DNA of 64,000 nucleotides, from assembly GCF_001911425.1 (NCBI RefSeq), contig NZ_MPPL01000001.1, forward strand, positions 3,361,160-3,425,159. The letters are read 5' to 3'. A model generated the notes under the pieces. That model had not been told where the DNA came from, did not search any database, and saw nothing but the letters and a program-made list of their open reading frames with translations. This DNA comes from Mucilaginibacter polytrichastri (GTDB lineage: Bacteria > Bacteroidota > Bacteroidia > Sphingobacteriales > Sphingobacteriaceae). Shown here one piece after another: positions 1-10,065 of this stretch. Position numbers and translations under genes: made by a program. The first letter of the stretch is position 1, and each line of letters starts with the position of its first letter.

Positions 1-3000
1 CTAAACTTTGCGTCTGCAACCGGGCCGTCCGCATAACCATTAACACTGCCCGCTACGGTTGTAACGTTTCCGGAAGGAGTTATTTTTCTGATCCTGTTAC
101 CATTTACTTCAGTTACATACAAATTATCTGAAGCATCAAATGCTAACCCGGATGGGGTTGAAAAAATAGCTGCTGCACCCACACCATCTGTACTTGTTCC
201 ATAAGTTCCCCCGGCAAAAGTGGTTACCTGTCCATCGGGTGTAATTTTGCGTATGGCATTGTTATACATATCCGATACATACAAATTACCCTTTACATCA
301 AAAGCAAGCCCTGTAGGTGAATTAAAATTTGCGCTGGCAGCACTTCCGTTGGTAAATCCCTGCGCATTTCCTGCAAATGTGGTTACCGTTCCATCTGGTG
401 TTATTTTTCTTATCCTATTATTTCCCTGTTCGGCCACGTAAATATTTCCCGCAGCATCGGCTGCTAAACCTTTAGGGTAATTAAAATTTGCCGCGGCACC
501 CGTACCATCTTTGTAGCCATTGTTACTTACACCGCCGGCCAGCGTGGTTACATTACCGTCTTTTGTGATTTTACGAATCTGATAATAATCATCGGTAACA
601 TATGTATTACCATCTCCGTCTGTAGTCATCCCTTGCGGTGTACTGAAACGCGAAGTTGTAAGTGTGCCGTTAGTGTAGCCCTGTGTGCCATTACCTGCGT
701 AGGTTGTTACGGTGCCGTAAGTACCGGATATAGCACCGCCATTATTGGCCGGCGTTAAAGAAGTGATAGCCGTGCCAACAGTAAAACTTTGGGTTAGCGT
801 ATACGATATGGCCGGTGGCGGGTTTAATTGTAATTGGCTATAGGTAGCAGTACCAAATGGATTTATAACCTTTATTTCTGTGGCTGTACTCCCCTGCGGT
901 ATACTGGTGGTAATAATGGTAGGTGACACAATAAAAAAATCGACATTTGAAGAACCGACTTTAACTGCTGTAGCACCAACAAAATTCGTCCCCGTGAGTT
1001 TTAATCGCATGCCCGCACCTATATTTTGAGGCGAAACGGCACTAATTACCGGCGGTAGTTCCGGAATCTTTACTTCGATATTTATGGGAGTTGTATTTTT
1101 TCCTGCGAGGTTAGCTACTGTTACCGTGTAATCTGTTGCCGGTGAAGTTACATTTGCGCTGCCGGTTATTTTACCATCCTGATTTAAAATTAATCCATCT
1201 GGCAGTGCCGGTGAAATTGCATATCCCGTTAATGCTATTTTATAGATATTGTTGGTTGATACATCACTATAATAGATGTTATTAGCCTGATCAATAGTGA
1301 TTCCAAAAGCAGAATAGCTGGTATTAGTTGCATGCGTAAAGGTAGTAACCCCTCCCTGTAAAGATACCTTTCTTATCGCACCGTTATATTGAGAGATGTA
1401 TAGATTATTACTGTTATCAAACACTAAATTGTATGGAAAATTAAAAATTGCAGCAGTCCCTGCACCATCTGCATCCTGTAAAAGACCTGTATTACTCCCA
1501 CCGGCCAGGGTTGTTACTACTCCACCAGAAGTAATTTTTCTAATAAGATTATTCCCCTGATCAGCCACGTACAAATTTCCTGCGTTATCAAGTGCCAGGC
1601 CCTGTGGGTTTGAAAACTTAGCTGCGGTACCTGCTCCATCAGCAAATCCCTGCCCGCCACCTGCCAGGGTTGTTACCAACCCGGCCGGAGTAATTTTGCG
1701 GATCATGTTATTACCCGCATCGCTAACGTAAAGGTTGCCGTTATTGTCCCGGATAATTGATGCCGGGTAATTGAAACTTGCAGCAGTGCCCGTGCCGTTT
1801 GTTGAACCGTTGTAACCAGCACCTGCAATTAGGGTAGAAGTGCCGTTTGGTGTTATCTTTAATATTGTATTACTGGTTTTATCAGCCACATAAATATTCC
1901 CCAAATGGTCTGTTACCAATCCGGAAGAACTGTAGTTACCCGGATAAGTACTTACTACACCTTCAGGAGTAATTTTTCTTATTAACCTGTTTACCTGGTC
2001 ACATACATAAATATTTCCTTGGTCATCTGCCGTTAAACTTACAGGCGAATAAAAGCTGGCAGTTTGCGCAGTACCATCAGTAGCGCCAGGTACACCACTG
2101 CCTGCAAAAAGTATTTTTTGACCTAAATATTGCCTGGGTATATTACTATTGCCACTTGGTATTATATTTACAGGTTGGCCGGTTTTTAACTGTTGAGGGC
2201 TTGTATAAGTAACTGCGGGCAACGTTGTGATGGTAAATCCACTTTTGCTTCCGTTGCCATAGGGGTTAATAACTGTTACAGCACCATCTATAGCTGCCGG
2301 GGGTATCTTTGCCACTACCTTATTGGGAGATAGGATGGTAAACTCTGCCGTCTTCCCTCCTATTATAACACCAGAAGCTTCATAAAAGTTACTACCGCTA
2401 ATTGTGATATAAGTACCTGCAATACTGTTTGAAGGTGAAAACTCAGCAATTACAGGGGCTACAGCCGGTGAAATAACAGCTATATTAATTACCGCTGTAC
2501 TGCTTCCATATTGGTTAATGGCGGTAACCGTGTAGTCTTTTGCCGCAGCCGTAATATTAGCACTACCACTAATGGCACCTGTTGAAGAATTAAAAATCAG
2601 TCCTTCTGTTAATGCAGGGTAAATGGTATAGCCGGCCGCGTTAATTGATCGTATTAAATTGTTGTAACAATCTGCTACATAAACTTTGTCATTTATCATT
2701 ACAACGCCTGTTGGCCTGCTAAACCTGGCTGCATTGCCTAAACCGTCGCTATTGCCGCTGTTAAGGTTTCCTGCAAGTGTTGTAACATCTCCCGAAGGGT
2801 TTAGCATCCTGATCATGTTATTGCCTTGATCTGCTATATACAAATTACCGCCGGCATCAATAGTTAAACCTGTTGGTGCATTAAAAGTAGCGTTGGCACC
2901 TTTTGCATTTACCGCACCGGTAAGGCCGTTTCCGGCTATAGTAGTTACTATGCCATCCGGGGTTATTTTACGGATGCGGTTACCTATATTTTCTGTTACG

Positions 3001-3770
3001 TAAAGTGCCCCTGCGGCATCAAAAACAATACCTGTGGGCCCGTTAAAACTTGCATTTATCCCGGTGCCATCAACACTCATAGCCGAACCGCTTCCCGCAA
3101 AGGTTGTTACCACACCTGCCGGAGTAATTTTTCTGATCTTATTGCCGCTTAGCTCGGCCACATAAACATTACCCAAGGCATCAACAGCAATGCCATAAGG
3201 GCTATTAAAACTGGCATTAGTACCCACCCCGTCTCCACTACCATAATAACTGTTGCCTGCAAACGTGGATACGACACCCTGGGGAGTTATTTTCCTGATC
3301 AGGTTATTAAACCTGTCGGCTACATAAATATTTCCGTTAGCATCCAGCGCAATGCCACAGGGATTATTAAAGCTTGCGGCAATGCCCGTGCCATTGGTGC
3401 TGCCTGCAGTATTGTTTCCGGCAATTGTTGTCACAACGCCTCCGGCTGCAATTTTTCGAATCCTGTTACCATATTGGTCTGCTACATAAATATTTCCAGC
3501 CTGGTCTGCTGCAATGCCGGTAGGATAATAAAAACTTGCCGCTATACCTGTGCCATCGACTGTTGAATAGGAGCCGCTACCAGCTAAAACACGTGTATAA
3601 CTGTAGCCATCCGGCGACACAACTGCGCCACCCGTATTGGTGGGTACAGTATTTGTAATCGCCATCCCGACATTAAACTGCTGTGGTGTATTGTATGAAA
3701 TTTGTGGAGATTGAGCTTTACAAATTAAGGAAACCAAAAACAGTGATAAAGCCAGTATAAATTTATTCAT
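1..3770 (-). CDS. Secreted NHL-repeat / IPT-TIG domain protein, 3' end outside window
   Basis: The frame is open from an ATG at 3770 to the left edge of the window, giving 1256 codons without a stop, so the C-terminus is missing. Residues 1-20 are a signal peptide ending in CKAQ. Three blocks of NHL beta-propeller repeats follow at about residues 55-378, 545-845 and 1010 onward; each unit carries forms of GIAVD..GN.YVAD..NN.IRKITP.G.VTT.AG. Between the blocks lie a putative Ig module (forms of ALTEGLIFN..TG.ISG) and an IPT/TIG module near 435-515 and 900-980. Such proteins are exported to the cell surface of Bacteroidota; ligand or glycan binding is inference. A C-terminal sorting domain would be expected beyond the edge. 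No enzyme motif was seen. Confidence 0.9.
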   Translation of the reverse strand, partial: MNKFILALSLFLVSLICKAQSPQISYNTPQQFNVGMAITNTVPTNTGGAVVSPDGYSYTRVLAGSGSYSTVDGTGIAASFYYPTGIAADQAGNIYVADQYGNRIRKIAAGGVVTTIAGNNTAGSTNGTGIAASFNNPCGIALDANGNIYVADRFNNLIRKITPQGVVSTFAGNSYYGSGDGVGTNASFNSPYGIAVDALGNVYVAELSGNKIRKITPAGVVTTFAGSGSAMSVDGTGINASFNGPTGIVFDAAGALYVTENIGNRIRKITPDGIVTTIAGNGLTGAVNAKGANATFNAPTGLTIDAGGNLYIADQGNNMIRMLNPSGDVTTLAGNLNSGNSDGLGNAARFSRPTGVVMINDKVYVADCYNNLIRSINAAGYTIYPALTEGLIFNSSTGAISGSANITAAAKDYTVTAINQYGSSTAVINIAVISPAVAPVIAEFSPSNSIAGTYITISGSNFYEASGVIIGGKTAEFTILSPNKVVAKIPPAAIDGAVTVINPYGNGSKSGFTITTLPAVTYTSPQQLKTGQPVNIIPSGNSNIPRQYLGQKILFAGSGVPGATDGTAQTASFYSPVSLTADDQGNIYVCDQVNRLIRKITPEGVVSTYPGNYSSSGLVTDHLGNIYVADKTSNTILKITPNGTSTLIAGAGYNGSTNGTGTAASFNYPASIIRDNNGNLYVSDAGNNMIRKITPAGLVTTLAGGGQGFADGAGTAAKFSNPQGLALDNAGNLYVADQGNNLIRKITSGGVVTTLAGGSNTGLLQDADGAGTAAIFNFPYNLVFDNSNNLYISQYNGAIRKVSLQGGVTTFTHATNTSYSAFGITIDQANNIYYSDVSTNNIYKIALTGYAISPALPDGLILNQDGKITGSANVTSPATDYTVTVANLAGKNTTPINIEVKIPELPPVISAVSPQNIGAGMRLKLTGTNFVGATAVKVGSSNVDFFIVSPTIITTSIPQGSTATEIKVINPFGTATYSQLQLNPPPAISYTLTQSFTVGTAITSLTPANNGGAISGTYGTVTTYAGNGTQGYTNGTLTTSRFSTPQGMTTDGDGNTYVTDDYYQIRKITKDGNVTTLAGGVSNNGYKDGTGAAANFNYPKGLAADAAGNIYVAEQGNNRIRKITPDGTVTTFAGNAQGFTNGSAASANFNSPTGLAFDVKGNLYVSDMYNNAIRKITPDGQVTTFAGGTYGTSTDGVGAAAIFSTPSGLAFDASDNLYVTEVNGNRIRKITPSGNVTTVAGSVNGYADGPVADAKF

Positions 3771-4170
3771 GTAGGACAAGGTGGTTTGGTTGATCAAACC
3801 CTTAAAAATATAACTTTTTGGCCACTTAATTCATTTTACAAAACGTAACTTTTGCATTACAAAACAATATTATTGAAATCACATCGAGAGCAATAAGCGT
3901 GGTCACTGATGCAGCTCGGGGTGGCAAAAGGCAATAAAGTAAATAGTGAAAAGAACTCACCTGCCATCCGACTACAGTTGAGTATGAATACCCAATTAAA
4001 GGCAGAAAATAAATTCACATTTTACAAGTACGATTAACGGAAATAAGTAGCAGCGAATTCAGGATCTTAATCTTTGCATGCTTTTATGGTTTTGGCTAAA
4101 CAAAAAGCAGATTTGGATAAATCCTAACGGCCAAAGCAGCACATCTTTGTATCAACAAAAGAAAACAATT
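3771..4170. other. Divergent intergenic region with short inverted and direct repeats
   Basis: This 400-bp region separates two divergent genes and must hold both promoters. It contains a 6-bp inverted repeat GGTTTG-N6-CAAACC at 3783-3800, just upstream of the NHL-protein start, and two copies of TTACAAAAC at 3836-3844 and 3857-3865, 21 bp apart. I could not place a convincing Bacteroidota -33/-7 promoter, and no coding potential was seen. Confidence 0.4.
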
Positions 4171-5061
4171 ATGCGCGTATTTGTAACAGGAGCCACAGGC
4201 TTCATTGGTACTGCCATTGTGCAGGAGTTAATAGGTGCCGGCCACCAGGTATTAGGGCTGGCCCGGTCGGATGCATCTACCCAAAAGCTGATCGATGCCG
4301 GAGCAGAAGTTCACCGGGGTGACCTGGAAGATCTTGATAGCCTGAAAAGCGGCACTGCGTTGGCAGACGGCGTAATCCACGCCGGATTCATCCATGACTT
4401 TACCCGCTTCGCGGAAGTTTGCCAGGCAGATAAAAAAGCTATTGAAGCCATAGGCGAAGTATTAGCCGGCTCTAACCGCCCGTTTATTGTAACCTCGGGA
4501 ACAGCGCTGGTAAGCCCAGGAAAACTGGCCACCGAAGACATCATCCCACCGCTTAACCCAGCATGGCCGCGGGCTTCAGAGCAAACAGCAGATGCCATGG
4601 CCGCCCTGGGTGTCCGTGCGGCAGCTCTTCGTTTATCACCATCAGTACATGGCGACGAGGATAAACACGGATTTATCCCCATGCTGGTTAATATCGCTAA
4701 AGAAAAAGGTGCATCGGCTTATATTGGCGAGGGACTCAACAGGTGGAATGCCGTACACAGGCTGGACGCTGCCCATCTATTCCGCCTGGCATTAGAAAAC
4801 ACTACCCCGCGTGCCCGCTATCATGCTTCTACAGAAGAAGCCATCACAGTAAAATCTATTGCTGAAGCTATCGGTAAACAACTGAATATCCCGGTAAAAT
4901 CAATCGCACCAGAAGCTGCCGCAGAACATTTTGGCTGGTTTGCACAAATGGCCGCCATTGACTGCCCTGCATCTAGCGTATGGACACAGGAGCATTTAAA
5001 CTGGCACCCAACACACCCTACCCTGCTTACCGATATTGAGAACGGCGTTTATACCAAATAA
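4171..5061 (+). CDS. SDR-family NAD(P)-dependent epimerase/reductase
   Basis: An extended short-chain dehydrogenase-like protein of 296 residues. The start at 4171 puts the nucleotide-binding glycine motif (VTGATGFIG) at residues 4-12, as expected; an in-frame ATG at 4078 would add 31 residues with no family similarity. The acidic residue at the end of the second strand is replaced by LARSD, which favours NADP. The usual YxxxK is not obvious; the middle has TSGTAL and a proline-rich stretch, as in the atypical SDR group named after NAD-dependent epimerase/dehydratase. It heads an operon with an NmrA-like protein 26 bp downstream and an AraC regulator, suggesting a small-molecule redox or stress role. 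The substrate is unknown. Confidence 0.85.
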   Translation: MRVFVTGATGFIGTAIVQELIGAGHQVLGLARSDASTQKLIDAGAEVHRGDLEDLDSLKSGTALADGVIHAGFIHDFTRFAEVCQADKKAIEAIGEVLAGSNRPFIVTSGTALVSPGKLATEDIIPPLNPAWPRASEQTADAMAALGVRAAALRLSPSVHGDEDKHGFIPMLVNIAKEKGASAYIGEGLNRWNAVHRLDAAHLFRLALENTTPRARYHASTEEAITVKSIAEAIGKQLNIPVKSIAPEAAAEHFGWFAQMAAIDCPASSVWTQEHLNWHPTHPTLLTDIENGVYTK

Positions 5062-5087
5062 CGAGCAATAAAATTGAATTAAAAAAG

Positions 5088-6023
5088 ATGAACATTATTG
5101 TAACAGGATCTATAGGGAACATCAGCCAGCCGCTGACAGAAATATTGGTTAAACAGGGCCATACTGTAACCGTGGTAAGCAGCGACCCCAAAAAACAAAC
5201 AGCTATAAAAAACTTAGGCGCAATACCAGCCATTGGCTCGATCTCCGATGTCAGCTTTTTAACCGATACTTTTAAAGGTGCAGACGCAGTTTATGCCATG
5301 ATTCCTTTGAGTTTTACCGAACCTGATTTGGGCGATTACTTGCACCGTATGGCGCAAAACTACGCACAGGCTCTTAAAGAAGCTGGCATCAAACGGATTG
5401 TATTGATGAGCGGCTGGGCAGCAGACTTGGTTAAAGCCGAAAACGTAGAACATGTATTGGATGGGCTGGATGCCTCTATTACTATTATGAGGCCAGCCGC
5501 CTTTTATACCAATTTCTACCAGTCGATGGATCTGATCAAAGGCAAGGGCTTCATCGGCAAATTACTAACGCTGCGTTACTCCGGCCTTCGGGCCTTACTG
5601 ACCGGTAGAACCGGCCTGCTGATGGGAAACTACGGCGGAGAAGACCGGATAGTTTTTGTATCGCCAAAGGATATCGCCGACGCCGTTGCAGAAGAACTGC
5701 AATTGGTGCATAAAGAGAAAACCATCCGTTACGTAGGCAGCGAGGAAATAACCTGTAACGAAGCAGCCAGAATAATTGGTACAGCTGTAGGTAAGCCCTG
5801 GCTAAAATGGGTATTACTATCGGATAAAGAAATGCTGCAGGGATTGAAGATGGCCAAGTTGCCTGAAAAACTGGCCGAAACATTAGTAGAAATGCAGGCG
5901 GCCATGCATAGCGGCAAAACCCTTGAGAATTTTAACCGGAGCAAGCCAAAAATGGGTAAGGTAAAGCTTGCAGATTTCGCTAAAGAGTTTGCAGCAGCTT
6001 ACCATAAAAATAACGAACTTTAA
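5088..6023 (+). CDS. NmrA-like NAD(P)-binding protein
   Basis: A Rossmann protein of 311 residues in the NmrA/HSCARG-like branch of atypical SDRs. It starts with a dinucleotide-binding segment (IIVTGSIGNI, residues 3-12) and has the family's RIVLMSGW strand near residue 105 and MRPAAFYTNF near residue 138, which corresponds to the conserved RP..F..N motif. The classic catalytic tyrosine-lysine pair is absent. Relatives include quinone reductases of the QorB type and NADP-sensing regulators, so either a reductase or a redox sensor is possible. It lies 26 bp after the upstream SDR gene and 7 bp before the AraC regulator, so the three genes are probably one transcript. Confidence 0.85.
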   Translation: MNIIVTGSIGNISQPLTEILVKQGHTVTVVSSDPKKQTAIKNLGAIPAIGSISDVSFLTDTFKGADAVYAMIPLSFTEPDLGDYLHRMAQNYAQALKEAGIKRIVLMSGWAADLVKAENVEHVLDGLDASITIMRPAAFYTNFYQSMDLIKGKGFIGKLLTLRYSGLRALLTGRTGLLMGNYGGEDRIVFVSPKDIADAVAEELQLVHKEKTIRYVGSEEITCNEAARIIGTAVGKPWLKWVLLSDKEMLQGLKMAKLPEKLAETLVEMQAAMHSGKTLENFNRSKPKMGKVKLADFAKEFAAAYHKNNEL

Positions 6024-6030
6024 CTTAGCT

Positions 6031-6954
6031 ATGAATAGTAACCAGCTTTTCCGTTTCCAAACAATCACCGAATATCACCGGGCGGCGGGCCTGCCTAAAC
6101 CGGCGCACCCGCTGATTAGCCTGGTGCACATGGACGACCTGAGCAGGCCACTGGCCGAAAGTTCGTTCAGTGTGGTTTATGATTTTTATTCGATCTCGAT
6201 GAAAAGGGTGAAAAACGCCAAATTCAAATACGGCCAGCAGGCCAGGGATTTTGATGAGGGCGTACTGTTTTTTATGTCGCCCGGCCAGGTTTTTGGTGTG
6301 GACTTTGAAAAAGGCAGCATGGTGCACCGCCCCGAAGGATGGATTATACTGATCCACCCGGATTTTTTATGGAATACGCCGCTGGCCAAAACCATTAAAC
6401 AATACGAATACTTTAATTACTCTGTTTACGAAGCACTCTATCTTTCAGACAAAGAAGAAACGATGCTCACCACCATCACGCAAAATATTGAACAAGAGTA
6501 CCATGCTAATATCGACCGGTTTAGCCAAAGCGTAATTATTGCACAGCTGGAACTATTGCTAACTTATTCGGAAAGGTTCTACCAGCGGCAATTCATCACC
6601 CGCAAAATCGCCAACCATGAAATCCTAACCAAGCTGGAAGATATGCTCACCAATTACTTTAATAGCGGCGCGCTTGCTCAGAAAGGTCTGCCCAGCGTTA
6701 CCTATATTGCAGAAAAATTAAATATTTCACCAGGCTACCTAAGCACCCTGCTTAAATCCCTTACCGGACAGAATACGCAGCAACACCTGCATAACAAGCT
6801 TATCGAACTGGCCAAAGAGAAATTGTCGACCACCAATCTTTCCGTTAGCGAAATCGCTTATGAACTGGGTTTTGAACATCTGCAGTCTTTCAGCAAGCTA
6901 TTCAAAACAAAAACCAGCTACTCGCCGCTAGAGTTCCGCCATTCTTTCAATTAA
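6031..6954 (+). CDS. AraC-family transcriptional regulator
   Basis: A regulator of 307 residues. The ATG at 6031 follows the upstream stop by 7 bp; a longer frame from 5968 overlaps the upstream gene and is less likely. The N-terminal 180 residues form a cupin-like sensory region (FDEGVLFFMSPGQVFG). The C-terminal 100 residues are a typical AraC DNA-binding domain with both helix-turn-helix units: VTYIAEKLNISPGYLSTLLK and then VSEIAYELGFEHLQSFSKLF, followed by the SPLEFR end motif. Its place at the end of the two-reductase operon suggests control of that operon or of related targets. The inducer cannot be read from sequence. Confidence 0.92.
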   Translation: MNSNQLFRFQTITEYHRAAGLPKPAHPLISLVHMDDLSRPLAESSFSVVYDFYSISMKRVKNAKFKYGQQARDFDEGVLFFMSPGQVFGVDFEKGSMVHRPEGWIILIHPDFLWNTPLAKTIKQYEYFNYSVYEALYLSDKEETMLTTITQNIEQEYHANIDRFSQSVIIAQLELLLTYSERFYQRQFITRKIANHEILTKLEDMLTNYFNSGALAQKGLPSVTYIAEKLNISPGYLSTLLKSLTGQNTQQHLHNKLIELAKEKLSTTNLSVSEIAYELGFEHLQSFSKLFKTKTSYSPLEFRHSFN

Positions 6955-7149
6955 AACCAACAAACATCAACTTTATACATTCAGGGCGTGTTGATGATGA
7001 GTTTAGAAATACTTATTATGTGGTTATTTGCGGGAATTATTTAACTTAAATAGCGGGAACAGGGCGCCTATACTTTTTATAATCGCCGAAAGCCCCGGCG
7101 CAAATGCGACCGGGACTTGGGTCATCGGCAGACTAAGTGATTCCTGATT

Positions 7150-7758
7150 CTAAAAAACGTAGAAGATACTGGCCTGTATGCTATTGTTTTTGAAGTCTCC
7201 TAAAACAACAGATGGTACTTCCTGAACTTTTTGCAACCCGTAAACATACCTTGCATCAATGCCTAAACCTATGCTGGATTTGTATCCAACTCCGCCAACC
7301 ATGCCAAAATCAACTTTTTTGAAATATTTGGCATCTGTGATTCCGCCAATATCTTCTTTTACTTTAAAACCCGCTTGCGGGCCGGCTTCTACAAACAAGC
7401 CAGAATTGGTACGGTATTTTAAAAGAATGGGAACAGAGGCATAAGAAAGTTTGATATCTTGTGTACCGAGTATCCCTCCCTTAACTTTAGCACCTTGCAT
7501 GGCATAAAGAAATTCTTCCTGCACCATAAAATTATCTGTGAATTTGTAGGCAACTGTAAGCCCGGCCTGGAAACCCGGCAGTGGGTCTGTAGGGAAATTG
7601 GCGCTTGTAAAATTGCTGGCATTGCCACCGGCTGTTAAGCCAAATTCCATTTTACTCAGGAGTTTTTTCCCGAAGCTTTGATTTTCAGTAGTTGTTTGAC
7701 TAAAACTTTTGCTTGCTATTGCAACCAAAACGACTAAAATTGATAGTAACTTTTTCAT
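7150..7758 (-). CDS. Outer-membrane beta-barrel protein (PorT-like)
   Basis: A 202-residue protein with a signal peptide (residues 1-20, ending SFSQ) and alternating hydrophobic strands that end in IQASIFYVF, a C-terminal aromatic suited to the BAM machinery. The order GLTAGGNASNF, FQAGLTVAYKF, SVPILLKYR and FVEAGPQAGF matches the outer membrane beta-barrel family (PorT/OmpW-like 8-stranded barrels) common in Bacteroidota. It probably sits in the outer membrane as a structural or small-solute protein. It appears monocistronic, with its 5' side facing a 520-bp non-coding stretch. Confidence 0.85.
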   Translation of the reverse strand: MKKLLSILVVLVAIASKSFSQTTTENQSFGKKLLSKMEFGLTAGGNASNFTSANFPTDPLPGFQAGLTVAYKFTDNFMVQEEFLYAMQGAKVKGGILGTQDIKLSYASVPILLKYRTNSGLFVEAGPQAGFKVKEDIGGITDAKYFKKVDFGMVGGVGYKSSIGLGIDARYVYGLQKVQEVPSVVLGDFKNNSIQASIFYVF

Positions 7759-8279
7759 AAATTCTTACTTGTTGTAACTTTTAAATTTTGTTGCTTGCAT
7801 ATAGCAAGCTGCTTATTTAAGTCAAAGGTGCGGCATCATAGAAAAGCTTTCTAGCAAAATGTAACCGAAGCGGGCAAATTCACAGTTGAAACTGTTTAAA
7901 CCAGATTGAAAAAAAAGCGACAATAAGGATAATAGCGCAGAAAGGCTGTCTGCACCACAAACCTTTTAGGCTGCATTGAGTGGTGGCAGCTTTATAAATT
8001 GCAGGCATGCTTCCCTGCCAAATAATTAAGATTTACTCCGTTAGTTATAAGCAATTAATGAGCAATATTAGATTACCCCGTAAATGTGAGTTTTAATTTA
8101 TAACGCGGGGGGGGATTGTGCCAAAAGGAAAAAGTAGAGAAAGAGCTTACAGAGCAACATCATGCCATTTGTAGAAATTTGCTGATAGGGCGCAGAATAC
8201 GCTTAGCATACGTTTATGCTCAAAAATTTATACCTGTCAAACAAATAACCCGAATTATGCATTCACACATTAACCAAAA
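7759..8279. other. Long intergenic region
   Basis: About 520 bp lie between the start of the beta-barrel gene and the end of the LytTR regulator gene, both on the minus strand. The region holds a run of eight G at 8107-8114 and an 8-bp palindrome GTTTAAAC near 7895. Short frames here have no family features. It presumably carries the promoter of the beta-barrel gene, but I cannot locate it. Confidence 0.4.
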
Positions 8280-9044
8280 CTATCCTTTGGCCAGCCAGTT
8301 AAGAAATTGTGGTGCTTTTCCTTTGCTCACAATTACCTTCTCGGCAAAGGGTACGTTAAGATTTAAAGAAAGTTTCCTGGAGAAAAAACTGGAGACATCT
8401 ATAATTGCCTTACGACAGATAAGGTGCTGCCTGTTGGCCCGGAAAAAAGAATTCCCGCTTAGTCTTTCCAGTTCATCCAGATTTTTATTTGGGTAAAAGG
8501 TTTTGCCAGAAAATGTAAGCAAATGCGTAATCTCATTGCTGAGGTAGCACATTGCAATGTCATCCAGATTTACCGGGATGATCTTATCCTGATGATAAAC
8601 CAGCACTGATGCTACAACCTGTGTGTTTTTTGCCGACAGCATTTGCAGCAAAGCATCAAACTGCGGTGTTTGATCGGTAGAAAATACCCTTTTCAGCTGC
8701 TTGTACTTTTTAAGAGCAGTATCAAGTGTTTGCCTGGTAAATGGTTTTAAGATATAATCTATCCCGTTGGCTTTGAACGCATCCAGCGCATATTCATCAT
8801 ACGCGGTACAAAAAATAACAGGGACATCAATGGGCTTACTTACAAATATCTCAAAACTTAGCCCGTCGCCCAATTGGATATCACTAAAAATGAGGTCCGG
8901 AGCATCATGCGTATTAAAATAGGCAATACCCTCCTTCACCGATCTTAACTGCACGATGTCTACCGTTTCATCCATCAGTTTCCTGATATTCAATTCCAGA
9001 TCGTCTGCAACGACCCCCTCATCCTCAATGATTACTATGTTCAT
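8280..9044 (-). CDS. LytTR-family response regulator
   Basis: A response regulator of 254 residues. Residues 1-120 are a receiver domain with acid pocket EDE (7-9), phospho-acceptor D55 in IFSDIQLGD and K100 in YILKPF. Residues 155-254 are a LytTR DNA-binding domain (CYLSNEITHLLTFSG, then FFRANRQHLI). The gene overlaps the upstream sensor kinase gene by 20 bp, which implies co-translation, and the pair is the usual LytS/LytR-type module of Bacteroidota. Targets are not evident in the window. Confidence 0.95.
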   Translation of the reverse strand: MNIVIIEDEGVVADDLELNIRKLMDETVDIVQLRSVKEGIAYFNTHDAPDLIFSDIQLGDGLSFEIFVSKPIDVPVIFCTAYDEYALDAFKANGIDYILKPFTRQTLDTALKKYKQLKRVFSTDQTPQFDALLQMLSAKNTQVVASVLVYHQDKIIPVNLDDIAMCYLSNEITHLLTFSGKTFYPNKNLDELERLSGNSFFRANRQHLICRKAIIDVSSFFSRKLSLNLNVPFAEKVIVSKGKAPQFLNWLAKG

Positions 9045-10065
9045 TATCTAACAATTTAATACTGACTGAAAACTTGTCTTGTCCGTCTTTAATAATTATC
9101 TCATCGCCTGACCATAGCCTGTACCGCTCAGCAAGATTAGCTAACCCATAATTAGTTGACATGACCTTGATTTTTTTCTTTTGAATGTTATTGCTAACCA
9201 CCAGACGGTCGCCATCCTGGCTGATCATAACCTGCAGCGGATCCTCCAGTGTAAAATTATTATGCTTGAAGGCATTTTCAAGTAGTGGCTGAAGCGAAAA
9301 CGATGGAAGATAATAATTATCCAGCGTTTCATCAGCTAAGGTAATCCGGCAATCCACCGCGGAACCAAACCGAATCCGCTGCATGGCCAAATAGTCATAA
9401 CATAAATTAACCTCATCCTTCAGTTTAGATACATTGGCGCTGTGGTGATAAATGGATGCCCTTAAAAAGTTGGCCATGTGCACAATATAATCATCGGCCA
9501 CTTGTGTGTCTTTATGGTAAAGCGCTTTAAGTGTATTTAATGCGTTGAACAGAAAATGAGGATGGATCTGTTGCTTAAGCGCCAAATTCATAGCTTCTGC
9601 ATTGGCTGTATGCAAACGTGCTAATTCAAGCTCGCTATACATCTTATGCTCATATAACAACACAGAATCGTGCAGAAGGGTAATTAAGGTATTAACAACA
9701 AGACCCGATCCTACGAATGCAAAAAAGGAGCCGATTTCTAAAAACGACCATTGAATATCTCCAAAATAACCAAAGGCAGGCCGCAGCAAAAGATAAATCA
9801 GCACACTTATAGGATAGGTTGACAGCCGCCTTAAAAACGAAAATTTTTTTGAACTGATCGGGTTCTTTTTAGCTAAAAAAATCATTAGCACGATATCTGA
9901 ATACCCTACCAGCAAAATCCCCGACATGGTTAACAAAGTATACGCAATAGTATGATGAACCGGCCTATCGGTATTAGAGGCTACCAGATAAAAAATAAAA
10001 CCGATAATAATCGTTTGTAACCAGGTTAGTTGGGTTAAACGCCTTAAAGGCAACTTTTCTTGCAT
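9025..10065 (-). CDS. LytS-type sensor histidine kinase
   Basis: A membrane kinase of 346 residues. Residues 10-135 hold four predicted hydrophobic helices; a short coiled coil leads into the His_kinase domain, where HPHFLFNALNTL (H170) is the phosphorylation site. The HATPase region follows, with LQPLLENAFKHN as the N box and YGLANLAERYRLW near the end. Without an extracytoplasmic domain, the signal is probably sensed in the membrane. It overlaps the LytTR regulator gene downstream by 20 bp and is its likely partner. Confidence 0.94.
   Translation of the reverse strand: MQEKLPLRRLTQLTWLQTIIIGFIFYLVASNTDRPVHHTIAYTLLTMSGILLVGYSDIVLMIFLAKKNPISSKKFSFLRRLSTYPISVLIYLLLRPAFGYFGDIQWSFLEIGSFFAFVGSGLVVNTLITLLHDSVLLYEHKMYSELELARLHTANAEAMNLALKQQIHPHFLFNALNTLKALYHKDTQVADDYIVHMANFLRASIYHHSANVSKLKDEVNLCYDYLAMQRIRFGSAVDCRITLADETLDNYYLPSFSLQPLLENAFKHNNFTLEDPLQVMISQDGDRLVVSNNIQKKKIKVMSTNYGLANLAERYRLWSGDEIIIKDGQDKFSVSIKLLDNEHSNH

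Noticed and set aside
7040..7140. GC-rich hairpins as terminator of the beta-barrel gene
   Set aside because: The possible stems are only 4-5 bp and lack a T-run in the right direction.
8107..8114. Run of eight G as a phase-variable tract
   Set aside because: It is in a non-coding region more than 300 bp from any start and not in a recognisable promoter spacer.
8116..8496. 126-residue plus-strand frame
   Set aside because: It overlaps the end of the LytTR regulator gene on the other strand and shows no family features, signal or sensible leader.
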